DNA of 64,000 bases from Novosphingobium sp. PC22D (GTDB lineage: Bacteria > Pseudomonadota > Alphaproteobacteria > Sphingomonadales > Sphingomonadaceae): the NCBI RefSeq assembly GCF_002556635.1, contig NZ_MWMO01000001.1:682001-746000 (forward strand), in the 5' to 3' direction. The notes beneath the pieces were generated by a model. The model ran no database searches and was not told where the DNA came from. It was given only the letters and a program-made list of their open reading frames with translations. The stretch's first letter is position 1. The number at the start of each line of letters is the position of its first letter. The position numbers and the translations under genes are program-made. This document shows, one piece after another, positions 37,979 to 46,851 of the stretch.

Positions 37979-39109
37979 CTAGTTCCGCGTGGCGATACAG
38001 GTGAATCCGCCCGCCTTGAGCCGCGAACAGGCGGCCTCGGCATCGGCGGAACTGGCGAAGCCCCCCGCCTGCAGCTTGGTCAGCCGTCCGGCGGGGACGA
38101 GCAGGCGTTCGTGACCCGCCAGTTCGGGGCGCGAGCGGACCCTGCTCCACAGCTTCTCGGCATTGCCCGCGACGCCGAAGGCGCCGAGCTGGACGCGCCA
38201 GGGGCCGGTGCGGGCGGGGGCTGCCGGCTGCGCGGAGGGTTTGGGCGCCGCCGCGGCAGGTTTCGCGTTCTCGTCCACGATCGAGGCGACGCGCGGAACC
38301 GACTGGGTGGGCTTGGGCGCGGGCTCGCGAATGGTCGTGGTTTGCGGCGTGCGGGTATAGTCTGCGCCCGCCTGGGCGGGGCTCGCGCCGCTGGCGACCT
38401 GTTCGGCCTGCGCGACCGCGCGCTCTGCGCTGGCGATGCTCGGACCCTTGTCGGGCGGCGGCGCGGCGGCCGCGGACGCGGAGGGGGCTCCGCCGAGATC
38501 GGCGGCGGCGACTTGCCGGGCGCGGTTGGCCTCGGCCCGCGCCGCGAGCTCGGCGGCGAGCGGCACGCTCAACTGCCGGTCCTGCAGCGAGATGTGCTCG
38601 TCCATCTGGATGAGCGCGCCGCGTGCCTGGTCGAGCCCGGCCTGCTGCGCGAGGCTGACCAGCGCGTAGGCGCGCACCCAGTCGCGCGGCACGTTGTCGC
38701 CGTTGAAATAGGCGAGGCCGAGCAGATACTGCGAGCGCGGATCGCCGCGATCGGCGGCGGCGATGATGAACGGCATCGCCTTGGCGCGCTCGCCGCGCTG
38801 GAAGAGCAGCAATCCGTAATTGTCCGCCGCGCCGAGATGGCCCTTCGCCGCGGCCTGCTCATAGAGCGATTCCGCCTTGGTCAGGTCGCGCGGCACCCCG
38901 CGTCCGAGCTTGTAGGCCTGGGCGAGATTGAACATCGCATCGGCGTCACCTTCGCGCGCGGGCCGCTCCCACTCCTTCACCGCACGCGGGTAATCGCCCG
39001 CGCTCCAGGCATCGACTCCTTGCTTGACGTCGGCCATGGCGGACGTCGCGACCGTCATGGCAAACAATCCGGCGAGCATAGGGAAGAGCGCAGATTCGAA
39101 TCGCTTCAT
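37979..39109 (-). CDS. Sel1-repeat and SPOR-domain periplasmic protein
   Basis: A 376-residue protein. A Sec signal peptide (about 1-26, ending SAMA) is followed by Sel1-like repeats (about 35-170; AMFNLAQAYKLGRGVPRD, AADNYGLLLFQRG, SQYLLGLAYFNGDNVPRD), then an Ala/Pro-rich linker (about 200-295), and a SPOR domain (about 298-376; WRVQLGAFG...LQAGGFASSADAEAAC), which binds denuded glycan at division sites. It is divergent from the ParA-like gene. A CtrA-like motif lies in the shared promoter region. It resembles the SPOR protein at 40643 in general plan (repeat region, linker, SPOR). Confidence 0.88.
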   Translation of the reverse strand: MKRFESALFPMLAGLFAMTVATSAMADVKQGVDAWSAGDYPRAVKEWERPAREGDADAMFNLAQAYKLGRGVPRDLTKAESLYEQAAAKGHLGAADNYGLLLFQRGERAKAMPFIIAAADRGDPRSQYLLGLAYFNGDNVPRDWVRAYALVSLAQQAGLDQARGALIQMDEHISLQDRQLSVPLAAELAARAEANRARQVAAADLGGAPSASAAAAPPPDKGPSIASAERAVAQAEQVASGASPAQAGADYTRTPQTTTIREPAPKPTQSVPRVASIVDENAKPAAAAPKPSAQPAAPARTGPWRVQLGAFGVAGNAEKLWSRVRSRPELAGHERLLVPAGRLTKLQAGGFASSADAEAACSRLKAGGFTCIATRN

Positions 39110-39377
39110 ACGAAAAAATACCTAGTTCCCGCCGACGTGGTTACCGCAGGCCCGCTGCCCCGGATATCAGGCTAAGGCAGAATGACGGCCCAACGCCCAT
39201 CTTTCGATAAACTGACATGGTGAAGAAGCTGTTAGCAAACCAATTCTGCGCCTTGGAGTGTCGAAGCCTTTGCCATCGCCGCGTGTTGCCTTAACTCTAA
39301 ATTAGGAACGATCTGCGATTCCCCTTTGCGAAGACATGCATTTTTAATCGGTTTTCGCATCGTTAGGGGGCTACACA
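39110..39377. promoter_or_regulatory. Divergent promoter region with CtrA-like motif
   Basis: A 268-base AT-rich gap between the Sel1-SPOR gene and the ParA-like gene. TTAA-CTCTAAA-TTAG (39291-39305) matches the CtrA consensus TTAA-N7-TTAA except for the last base. It is about 75-85 bases before the ParA start. ATTTTTAATCGGTT (about 39348) is a further AT-rich element. No stable hairpin seen. Confidence 0.45.
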
Positions 39378-40097
39378 TTGCGAGTTCTGGCATTGGCATC
39401 ACAGAAGGGTGGCTCCGGCAAGACCACCTTGTCCGGTCACCTGGCCGTGCAGGCGCAGCGTGCGGGTGCCGGGCCGGTCGTCCTGATCGACATCGACCCG
39501 CAAGGCTCGCTCGCCGACTGGTGGAACGAGCGCGAAGCCGAACTGCCGGCCTTCGCGCAGACCACCGTGGCGCGGCTCGCGGGCGACTTGCAGATCCTGC
39601 GCCAGCAGGGCTTCAAGCTCGCCGTGATCGACACCCCGCCCGCGATCACGATGGCGATCCAGAGCGTCATTTCGGTCGCCGAACTGATCGTCGTGCCGAC
39701 CCGCCCCAGCCCGCATGACCTGCGCGCGGTGGGCGCCACGGTCGATCTGTGCGAGCGCGCGGGCAAGCCGCTGATCTTCGTCGTCAACGCCGCCACGCCC
39801 AAGGCCCGGATCACCGCCGAGGCCGCGGTCGCGCTGTCGCAGCATGGCACGGTTGCGCCGATCACGATGCATCACCGCACCGATTTCGCGGCGTCGATGA
39901 TCGACGGACGCACCGTGATGGAAGTCGATCCGCAGGGCCGTTCGGCGCAGGAAGTCACCGCGCTGTGGAACTATCTTGCCGACCGGCTCGAAAAGAACTT
40001 CCGGCGGACCATCTTTTCCGGATCGGCCAGCCAGCCGATGGCTGCGGGCGTCAACCGTCCCGTCGGAGGTTTCGGCCGCCGTATCGCCGGCTCCTGA
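39378..40097 (+). CDS. ParA-family ATPase
   Basis: A 239-residue ParA-type ATPase. The deviant Walker A is QKGGSGKTT (residues about 9-17), then VVLIDIDPQGSLADW and VIDTPPA (Walker B). The small N-terminal part means it lacks the DNA-binding helix-turn-helix of plasmid ParA. The start is TTG at 39378, supported by AGGGGG 7 bases before it. It is followed after 14 bases by a ribbon-helix-helix-like protein and then a SPOR lipoprotein, on one strand, so it may position an envelope or division factor. Confidence 0.88.
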   Translation: MRVLALASQKGGSGKTTLSGHLAVQAQRAGAGPVVLIDIDPQGSLADWWNEREAELPAFAQTTVARLAGDLQILRQQGFKLAVIDTPPAITMAIQSVISVAELIVVPTRPSPHDLRAVGATVDLCERAGKPLIFVVNAATPKARITAEAAVALSQHGTVAPITMHHRTDFAASMIDGRTVMEVDPQGRSAQEVTALWNYLADRLEKNFRRTIFSGSASQPMAAGVNRPVGGFGRRIAGS

Positions 40098-40111
40098 GCG
40101 AAAGCACCGAA

Positions 40112-40630
40112 ATGGCCCATCACGCCGGATTCTCGTCGCTCTCGCCCACTCTGCTCGCGCGCAAGGGGGCGGCTCGCCCGGCCATGCGCGCGCAGATCAT
40201 TCCGCTCGACCCTTTCCAGCGCAACATGCTGTGCGGCTCCGAGGATGATCTCGGCTGGAACGACATGGGCTGGACCGACCCCCGCGAGCCCGATGCCGTC
40301 CCCGAGCCGATCGCGCGGATCGTGAAATGTGACGTGCGGACGCCCGGCAAGCGGCCCGCGAACGACGAGCCGCTGTCGCCCGAGGCCTTGCGCGCCCGTT
40401 CACCGATCGTCGCCAAGCTCGGAGGGCCCCGACACGACGCGGCGTGCGACCAGCACCGCCGTGTTGCCTTTACGTTGCGCCTCGATCCCGACCGGCATCT
40501 CGCGCTGCGGCTTGCCAGCACGCTGCTGGGCGAGAGTGCGCAGGCGATCGTGACCGAAGCGCTCGACCGCCATCTCGCCGCGATGCCCGATATCGCCATG
40601 CTCGCCGGCACGGTCCGCGGGCGCAGTTAG
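40112..40630 (+). CDS. Hypothetical protein with ribbon-helix-helix-like C-terminus
   Basis: A 172-residue protein I do not recognise as a known family. Residues 1-110 look largely disordered, with acidic, Pro- and Trp-containing segments (LGWNDMGWTDPREPD). Residues about 122-165 (RVAFTLRLDPDRHLALRLAS then LLGESAQAIVTEALDRHL) have the strand-helix-helix pattern of MetJ/Arc-type DNA-binding domains. It lies between the ParA ATPase and a SPOR lipoprotein. Small RHH proteins serve as ParB partners for many ParA systems, so a partner or adaptor role is plausible but inferred. The ribosome site is weak. Confidence 0.7.
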   Translation: MAHHAGFSSLSPTLLARKGAARPAMRAQIIPLDPFQRNMLCGSEDDLGWNDMGWTDPREPDAVPEPIARIVKCDVRTPGKRPANDEPLSPEALRARSPIVAKLGGPRHDAACDQHRRVAFTLRLDPDRHLALRLASTLLGESAQAIVTEALDRHLAAMPDIAMLAGTVRGRS

Positions 40631-40642
40631 CTCCTACGAGGG

Positions 40643-42049
40643 ATGACAACGATGCAAGACCGAACCTCGACGATGCCGCTTCGATTCGCGCTGTGCACGG
40701 CGCTCGCGGCGGCTCTCGTGAGCGGTTGTGCCGGAACCGGCCACGTCGCCAGCGCTGGCCGCGGCGCGGCATCCCCGCGCGCCGATCTCGTCACCGAAAA
40801 GCAGGTGGCGCAGGCGGAAAAGCAGGTCCTCAAGGCGCCGAACGATGCCGCCGCGCGCGTCACGCTCGCTCAGACCTATCTCTCGGTCGGCCGCTTCGCT
40901 TCGGCTGCCACCACCTTCGAGGACGCGATCGCGCTCGGCGAAGTCTCGGGCCGTGCCGCGCTTGGCATGTCGCTCGCCTACATCGGCTCGGGCCGTCAGT
41001 CCGAGGCGGTCGCGCTGCTCACCCAATGGCGCGATACGATCCCCGCTGGCGATCTCGGCCTGGCGCTCGCGCTCGCCGGTTCGACGGGTGAGGGTGTCTC
41101 CATACTTTCCGATGCGCTGCGCGGTGGCCAGGACACGCCGAAGCTGCGCCAGAACCTCGCCTATGCCTATGCCCTCGACGGACGCTGGCGCGAGGCGCGG
41201 ATCATGGCCGCGCAGGACGTTCCGGCCGACCAGCTCGATGCGCGGATCAGCGAATGGGCCCGTCAGGGACGCCCGGAGGACTACAGCCGCCGCGTCGCGA
41301 GCCTGCTCGGCGCGCCGGTCCGCTCCGATCCCGGACAGCCCGCGATGCTCGCGCTGGGCGACAGTGCCGTGCCCGCAAGTGAGGCGGCGCCGCAATTCGC
41401 CGCCGCCGATGCCGTGCCGGTGGATGAAACGCTTCCGCAGCCCGGCCGGGCGCCGCAGGACGAGCTGCCGCCGGTCCGCACCGGCGAGAGCTTCTGGGGC
41501 GCCGATGCGGGACCCGCGACCGATCGCAAGCCCGTCGCCGCGATGCGCCCCGCCGAGAGCGAGCCGGTTGTCGCGCATGACGATGATTTCCGACCGACGA
41601 CGCAGCCGCGCGAGATCGCGGGCGCGGTCAGCTATGTTTCGGAGCCGCTGGTCCAGGCGACGCCGCGCTACGAAGGACCGCTGGCGCGCGCCGTCAGCGA
41701 GCCCGCTGCGGCACCGCGCGCCGTGGCCGAGCCGAGTCCCGGCGAGGCGACGCATCTCGTCCAGCTCGGCTCCTTCTCGTCGCCCGAGCGCGCGCGGCAG
41801 GCCTGGAACATCTATCTCGAGCGCAATCCGGCGCTGCGCGATCACAAGCTCGTGCTCACCGAGGCGGTGGTGCGCGGCAAGCATTATTGGCGCGTCTCCG
41901 CCGCCGGCTTCGACCTCGGTTCGGCCCGGGCTCTGTGTTCCGGCGTCGGCGGTGGCAGCCACGGCTGCATCGCCTATGCCGCGAGCCGCCCGCTGCCCGG
42001 CGCACTGCCCGCCCGCAAGGGCTCGTCAGCGATGCTCGCGCGCAACTGA
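40643..42049 (+). CDS. TPR-like lipoprotein with C-terminal SPOR domain
   Basis: A 465-468-residue outer-membrane or periplasmic lipoprotein. The lipobox is LVSGC (Cys about 29), after which comes a helical TPR-like region (about 50-190; AARVTLAQTYLSVGRFASAATTFEDAIAL), a Pro/Ala-rich linker, and a SPOR domain at about 370-450 (VQLGSFSSPERARQAW). Two ATGs are in frame, 40643 and 40652. GAGGG (40638-40642) abuts the first and is better spaced for the second. It follows the RHH-like gene by 12 bases and closes the ParA unit before a strong terminator. Confidence 0.88.
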   Translation: MTTMQDRTSTMPLRFALCTALAAALVSGCAGTGHVASAGRGAASPRADLVTEKQVAQAEKQVLKAPNDAAARVTLAQTYLSVGRFASAATTFEDAIALGEVSGRAALGMSLAYIGSGRQSEAVALLTQWRDTIPAGDLGLALALAGSTGEGVSILSDALRGGQDTPKLRQNLAYAYALDGRWREARIMAAQDVPADQLDARISEWARQGRPEDYSRRVASLLGAPVRSDPGQPAMLALGDSAVPASEAAPQFAAADAVPVDETLPQPGRAPQDELPPVRTGESFWGADAGPATDRKPVAAMRPAESEPVVAHDDDFRPTTQPREIAGAVSYVSEPLVQATPRYEGPLARAVSEPAAAPRAVAEPSPGEATHLVQLGSFSSPERARQAWNIYLERNPALRDHKLVLTEAVVRGKHYWRVSAAGFDLGSARALCSGVGGGSHGCIAYAASRPLPGALPARKGSSAMLARN

Positions 42050-42091
42050 GCGCCCCTTTTCCTCACGCATCCCCTTTTGCGTATCCTTGCA

Positions 42092-42120
42092 ACCCCCGTC
42101 GCTTGCGGCGGGGGTTTTTT
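42092..42120 (+). terminator. Strong Rho-independent terminator
   Basis: ACCCCCGTCGC/GCGGCGGGGGT, an 11-bp stem with a 2-base loop (one wobble pair) followed by a run of six T. It ends the ParA-RHH-SPOR unit. Confidence 0.92.
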
Positions 42121-42164
42121 CTGGACGGAGCCGCGCGTGGTGCACGGAGCGGGACGATTGCGCG

Positions 42165-43418
42165 TCAGGCGGGCTTCTTCTTGACGCCGACACGCGTGCC
42201 GCCCTTGAATAGCGCGAGGACGCGGCCCTGCACGGGCTGCTTGTCGAACGGCGTGTTGCCCGCGCTCGCGGCCATCTGGTCCGAATCGACGATCCACGGG
42301 CGGTCGGGATCGATCACCGCGATGTCGGCCTCGGCCCCGACCGCGAGCCGGCCCGCGTCGGCGCCGAGCAGCCTCGCCGGATTGGCCGCGAGCAGTTCGA
42401 ACGCGCGGCCCAGGCCGATCGCCTCGTCGCGCACCAGGTTGAGCGTGAGCGCGAGCAGCGTTTCCGCGCCCGCCATCCCCGCGGCCGAATCGGCGAAGGG
42501 CAGCCGCTTGTCCTCGGACCCGCGCGGATCGTGGCCCGAGACGACGGTGTCGATCGTGCCGTCCTTCACCGCCGCGATCACCGCCTTGCGGTCGTCTTCC
42601 GAACGTAGCGGGGGCGAGAGGTGCATGAACGAACGGTAGTCGGCCAGCGCGTTGTCCGAGAGCATGAAGTAGGCGGGGCTGACCCCGGCCGTAACCTTGA
42701 GACCCTTGTCCTTGGCGGCGCGCACCAGATCGAGCCCGCGCGCGGTCGTCACCTTGCGCAGGTGTAGCCGCGCGCCCGTCGCTTCGGCCAGCGTGATGTC
42801 GCGCGCGATCGCCAGCGCCTCGGCCTCGGAGGGCGCCGACGGCAGGCCGAGCCGGGTTGCCATCTCGCCCGCCGTGGCCACCGCCTTGCCGACCAGCCCT
42901 GCGTCCTCGGCGTGGGTGAAGACCACCAGATCGAGCATCGCCGCGTACTGCATGATTCGCATCATCATGCCCGAATCGGCGATCCAGCGCCGCCCGGTGG
43001 CGATGCCGCGCGCGCCCGCCTCGCGCATCAGCCCGAGTTCGGCGAGCGCCTCGCCCGCAAGGCCCTGCGTCGCGGCGGCGAGCGGATGGACCCAGAAGTC
43101 CGGCTTTCCCGATAGTGCGACATAGCGCACGCGCGAGGGCACATCGAGCGGCGGCGTCTGGTCGGGCATCAGCGCGACCCGGGTGATGCCGCCATAGTGG
43201 AACGCGGGCTTGTCGACCGCGAAGACGCCCATGTCGACGAGGCCCGGCGCGACGATCTGCCCGCCCGCGTCGTGCACCACGTCGCCCGGTTGCGGCGTGA
43301 CGTCGGCCCCGAGTGCCGCGATATGTCCGCGCTCGCAGCGCAGCGTGCCCGTGACGAGCGAGCCATCGGGCAGCAGCAACCGGCCGCCGGTGATCGCGAG
43401 CGGAGCGGCCACGCTCAT
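42165..43418 (-). CDS. pyrC': Dihydroorotase-like protein, catalytically inactive type
   Basis: A 417-residue amidohydrolase-fold protein next to pyrB. In active dihydroorotases the region VAPGLVDxHVHLREPG supplies two zinc His. Here it reads [15 protein letters not shown] (about 57-70), with Gly and Phe in their place. The later TDHAPH motif reads SGHDPRG, losing the zinc Asp. HAED and the general fold remain. This is the pseudo-DHOase known from pseudomonads and other bacteria, where it holds aspartate transcarbamoylase together. A genuine pyrC must be elsewhere. Its ATG overlaps the pyrB stop (ATGA), consistent with fixed stoichiometry. Confidence 0.9.
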   Translation of the reverse strand: MSVAAPLAITGGRLLLPDGSLVTGTLRCERGHIAALGADVTPQPGDVVHDAGGQIVAPGLVDMGVFAVDKPAFHYGGITRVALMPDQTPPLDVPSRVRYVALSGKPDFWVHPLAAATQGLAGEALAELGLMREAGARGIATGRRWIADSGMMMRIMQYAAMLDLVVFTHAEDAGLVGKAVATAGEMATRLGLPSAPSEAEALAIARDITLAEATGARLHLRKVTTARGLDLVRAAKDKGLKVTAGVSPAYFMLSDNALADYRSFMHLSPPLRSEDDRKAVIAAVKDGTIDTVVSGHDPRGSEDKRLPFADSAAGMAGAETLLALTLNLVRDEAIGLGRAFELLAANPARLLGADAGRLAVGAEADIAVIDPDRPWIVDSDQMAASAGNTPFDKQPVQGRVLALFKGGTRVGVKKKPA

Positions 43419-44440
43419 GCCCAGCCCTCCACGCCGCGTCCGCGCCGCGTCAGCACGTCGAGGCAGGCCATGCGGATCGCGACGCCCATCTCGACCTGCC
43501 GGGTGATCAGCGAACGCTCCACCATGTCGGCGACGTTGCTGTCGATCTCGATACCCCGGTTCATCGGTCCCGGGTGCATGACCAGCGCATCGGGCTGCGC
43601 GCGTGCCAGGCGTTCGAGTGTGAGACCGTAGAAGTGGCGGTATTCGCGCGGCGAGGCGATGTACTGGCCTTGCATCCGCTCGAGCTGGAGGCGCAGCATC
43701 ATGACGACGTCGGCCCCCGCGATGGCGGCGTCGAAATCGTGGAAGGGCTCGACGTTCATCGCCTCGATCGCGGCGGGCATCAGCGCGGGCGGGGCACAGA
43801 CGCGGATCTCGGCGCCTAGCGAGCTGAGGCACAGGATGTTCGAACGGGCGACCCGGCTGTGCAGGATGTCGCCGCAAATCGCGACGCGCAGGCCCGAAAA
43901 GGCGCGCTTGGCGTTGCGGATGGTCAGCGCGTCGAGCAGCGCCTGGGTCGGGTGCTCGTGCTGTCCGTCGCCCGCGTTGAGCACCGGGCAATCGACCTTG
44001 TCGCCGATGAGCTGAACCGCGCCCGAACTCGCATGGCGGATCACGATCGCGTCGGCGCGCATCGCGTTGAGCGTGGTCGCGGTGTCGATCAGCGTCTCGC
44101 CCTTCTTCACGCTCGATTGCGCGGCGTGCATGTTGACGACATCGGCGCCGAGCCGCTTGCCGGCGATCTCGAAGCTCAGCAGCGTGCGCGTCGAGTTCTC
44201 GAAGAAGGCATTGATGATGGTGAGGCCCGACAGCAGGTCGCGGTGCTTCTGGGCATGGCGGTTGAGGTCCACCCACTGCTCCGCCTCGTCGAGCAGGAAC
44301 ATGATTTCATGCGGTTCGAGGCCGGCGATGCCGACGAGGCCGCGGTGCGGGAATGCCGCGGAGCCTTCGGGATAGGAGAACGCGGGTGAGGGCATCGGGA
44401 ACAGGGCCTTAGGCGAGCCGCCCGGTCTGCTCAAGTCCAT
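43415..44440 (-). CDS. pyrB: Aspartate carbamoyltransferase catalytic subunit
   Basis: Joins carbamoyl phosphate and aspartate in the second step of pyrimidine synthesis. The 341-residue product has the carbamoyl-phosphate loop FFENSTRT, the SVKKGET segment, HPTQALLD, and MHPGPMNRG near the C-terminus. An N-terminal extension of about 30 residues precedes the usual start. The ATG at 44440 is preceded by GAGGGGC. An internal ATG at 44395 is also possible. It is coupled to the inactive dihydroorotase partner, so the enzyme is probably a class A dodecamer-type ATCase. Confidence 0.95.
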   Translation of the reverse strand: MDLSRPGGSPKALFPMPSPAFSYPEGSAAFPHRGLVGIAGLEPHEIMFLLDEAEQWVDLNRHAQKHRDLLSGLTIINAFFENSTRTLLSFEIAGKRLGADVVNMHAAQSSVKKGETLIDTATTLNAMRADAIVIRHASSGAVQLIGDKVDCPVLNAGDGQHEHPTQALLDALTIRNAKRAFSGLRVAICGDILHSRVARSNILCLSSLGAEIRVCAPPALMPAAIEAMNVEPFHDFDAAIAGADVVMMLRLQLERMQGQYIASPREYRHFYGLTLERLARAQPDALVMHPGPMNRGIEIDSNVADMVERSLITRQVEMGVAIRMACLDVLTRRGRGVEGWA

Positions 44441-44518
44441 TCCCGCCCCTCGCGGCTGGCGGCTTCCAAGCGCCGGGAGAAGCCTCTAAGGCACGTCGCC
44501 GGAAAGGCAGGTTGCACG

Positions 44519-46429
44519 ATGGAATTCGCCGGCAAGGTCTGGAAACTGCTGGTTGCGGTAAAGGACGGGCTCGTGCTCGTCTTCATGCTGCTGTTCTTCG
44601 CGGCGCTCTATGCGCTGCTCTCCGTCCGGCCGACGCCGGGCAAGGTGATCAAGGGCGCGCTGCTGATCGCGCTCGACGGCGTCGTCGTCGAGGAGCCGAG
44701 CCGCGTCGATCCCTTCTCGCTGCTCACCTCGACGCAGGGGCCGACGCGCGAGTATCGCGCCCGCAACGTCGCGCGCGCGATCCGGGCGGCGGCGAAGGAC
44801 CAGCGGATCAAGGCGGTGGCGCTCGACCTCTCGCGGTTCCTCGGCGGCGGCTTTGTCCACATGCGCGAGATCGGCGAAGCGATGGACGAAGTGCGCGCGG
44901 CCGGAAAGCCCGTGCTGACCTTCGCGGTCGCCTATACCGACGACGGGGTCCAGCTCGCCGCGCATGCCAGCGAGGCCTGGGTCGACCCGATGGGCGGTGC
45001 GGTGATCGCGGGCCCCGGCGGCAACGGGCTCTATTTCGGCAAGCTGTTCGAGAAGTATGGCGTCAAGGCGCGAATCTTCCGCGTCGGCACCTACAAGAGC
45101 GCGGTCGAGCCCTATTTTCGCGAGGGCCCTTCGCCCGCCGCCACCGAAGCCGTCTCGGCGGTCTATGACGGCCTGTTCGATGCCTATCGCGCCGACGTGC
45201 TGAAGGCGCGTCCGAAGATCCGCTTCGATCTTGTCACCCGGACACCCGCCGAATGGGTGCGCGGCGCGGGGGGGAACACGGCGCAGGCGGCGAAATCGGC
45301 GGGGCTGGTCGACAAGATCGGCAGCAAGACCGAGTTCGGCGAGCGTCTTGCCGGGATCGCGGGCGCCTCGACCACCGAGACCGGCCGCGGCGCCTTCGCC
45401 GCGACCGATTACGATACCTACCTCGCGGCCACGCCGGAAAGCACCTCGGGCGCGGCGATCGGGGTGGTGACCATCGCGGGCACGATCGTCGACGGCGAGG
45501 CGGGGCCCGGCACGGCGGGCGGCGAGCGGATCGCGGGCATCCTCGACAAGGCGATCGACGACGATCTGGCGGCGCTTGTCGTCAGGGTCGATTCGCCCGG
45601 TGGCTCGACGACGGCCTCCGAACGCATCCGCCGCGCGATCGCGGCTTATCGCGACAGGAAGATCCCCGTCATCGTCTCGATGGGCAACCTCGCCGCCAGC
45701 GGCGGCTACTGGGTCTCGACCCCGGCGCAGCGGATCTTCGCCGATCCGGCGACGGTGACCGGCTCGATCGGCGTCTTCGCGGTGCTCGCCACGTTCGAGG
45801 ACCTGCTCAACGATGTCGGCGTGACCGGCGGCGGCGTGAAGACGACGCCGCTTTCGGGGCAACCCGACATCCTGTTCGGCCTCTCGCCCGAAGTCTCCGA
45901 GCTGTTCCAGGCCTCGGTCGAGAATACCTATGCGCAGTTTCTCGGGCATGTCGCCAAGGCGCGCGGGCGGACGCCGGCGCAGATCGACGCGGTCGCGCAG
46001 GGGCGCCCTTGGTCGGGACGCGATGCCAAGCGGCTGGGGCTGGTCGATGAATTCGGCGACCTCGATGCGGCGCTCGCCTATGCCGCGAAGGCCGGCGGGC
46101 TGGGCAACAAGCCCTGGCACGCGCAGTATCTCGGCGAAGAAGAGGATACGCTGAGCGCCATGCTCACGCAGTTCCGCAATGCCGAGAGCGGGGCGGCGGA
46201 CGGGACCGGTGGCGATCTCGCTTCGCTGCTCGCGTGGCAGCGCCAACAAGCCGCGCTCGACGCGGTGAACCGTTTCGGCGAGGTCTTCGCCTCGTTCGGA
46301 GCCCGCGCCTATTGCATCGAGTGTCCGCAGGTTCCTTCGGGACGCGGACGGGTCTCGAACCTGCCCACCGGACTATCGGGGCTGCTGCGCGATCTCACCG
46401 AGCGCGCCGGGCGCCTCAAAGCGAGCTAG
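44519..46429 (+). CDS. sppA: Signal peptide peptidase SppA (67K type)
   Basis: A membrane-anchored serine protease that clears leftover signal peptides. The 636-residue product has one N-terminal membrane segment (about 15-37) and two tandem ClpP-like halves. The general-base Lys is in the first half (RVGTYKSAVEPYF), and the nucleophile Ser in the second (MGNLAASGGYWVS), the E. coli-type tandem arrangement. GSIGVFAVLATFEDLL is the following block. It extends past the E. coli length, with a C-terminal tail including CIECP. It overlaps the antisense proline-rich small gene by 14 bases. Confidence 0.94.
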   Translation: MEFAGKVWKLLVAVKDGLVLVFMLLFFAALYALLSVRPTPGKVIKGALLIALDGVVVEEPSRVDPFSLLTSTQGPTREYRARNVARAIRAAAKDQRIKAVALDLSRFLGGGFVHMREIGEAMDEVRAAGKPVLTFAVAYTDDGVQLAAHASEAWVDPMGGAVIAGPGGNGLYFGKLFEKYGVKARIFRVGTYKSAVEPYFREGPSPAATEAVSAVYDGLFDAYRADVLKARPKIRFDLVTRTPAEWVRGAGGNTAQAAKSAGLVDKIGSKTEFGERLAGIAGASTTETGRGAFAATDYDTYLAATPESTSGAAIGVVTIAGTIVDGEAGPGTAGGERIAGILDKAIDDDLAALVVRVDSPGGSTTASERIRRAIAAYRDRKIPVIVSMGNLAASGGYWVSTPAQRIFADPATVTGSIGVFAVLATFEDLLNDVGVTGGGVKTTPLSGQPDILFGLSPEVSELFQASVENTYAQFLGHVAKARGRTPAQIDAVAQGRPWSGRDAKRLGLVDEFGDLDAALAYAAKAGGLGNKPWHAQYLGEEEDTLSAMLTQFRNAESGAADGTGGDLASLLAWQRQQAALDAVNRFGEVFASFGARAYCIECPQVPSGRGRVSNLPTGLSGLLRDLTERAGRLKAS

Positions 46430-46589
46430 GCAGCTCGTCGGGCCCGGTTTCGGGAAAATCGGTGTCGGGCGAGAGCGGCGGCGTCTCGCTCGGCGGGCCG
46501 CTGGGATCGGTTTCGGGCGGCATCGGCGGCGTTTCCGGCGGAGCGGCGGGAAAGTCCCGGTCGGGCGGCGGGTCTGGCTGAGTGGCCAT
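46416..46589 (-). CDS. Proline-rich small protein (57 aa)
   Basis: A 57-residue protein made almost only of Pro, Glu, Asp, Thr and Ser (repeating PPETxP-like units), so intrinsically disordered, acidic, and without known family. The ATG at 46589 has AAAGG 7 bases upstream, and its stop lies inside the 3' end of sppA on the other strand. Coding status rests on the ribosome site and the strongly biased, repeat-like composition, so it is uncertain. Confidence 0.45.
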   Translation of the reverse strand: MATQPDPPPDRDFPAAPPETPPMPPETDPSGPPSETPPLSPDTDFPETGPDELPSSL

Positions 46590-46715
46590 GGTGGTACCTT
46601 TGCGTTGCACTTTTGGGCACTTGGGGATCGCGTGGCGCCTGCGCAAGCAGCAGCGCTTGCCCTTTTCGCGTTGGCCTTATAAGGGCTCCACGCTTAAGTT
46701 TCAGGCTTTGTCCGA

Positions 46716-46800
<85 letters not shown>

Positions 46801-46851
46801 GTTTCCCGCGCTCCGGGCAAGGCGACAGGGAAAACAGGAAGGCTTCGAAGC

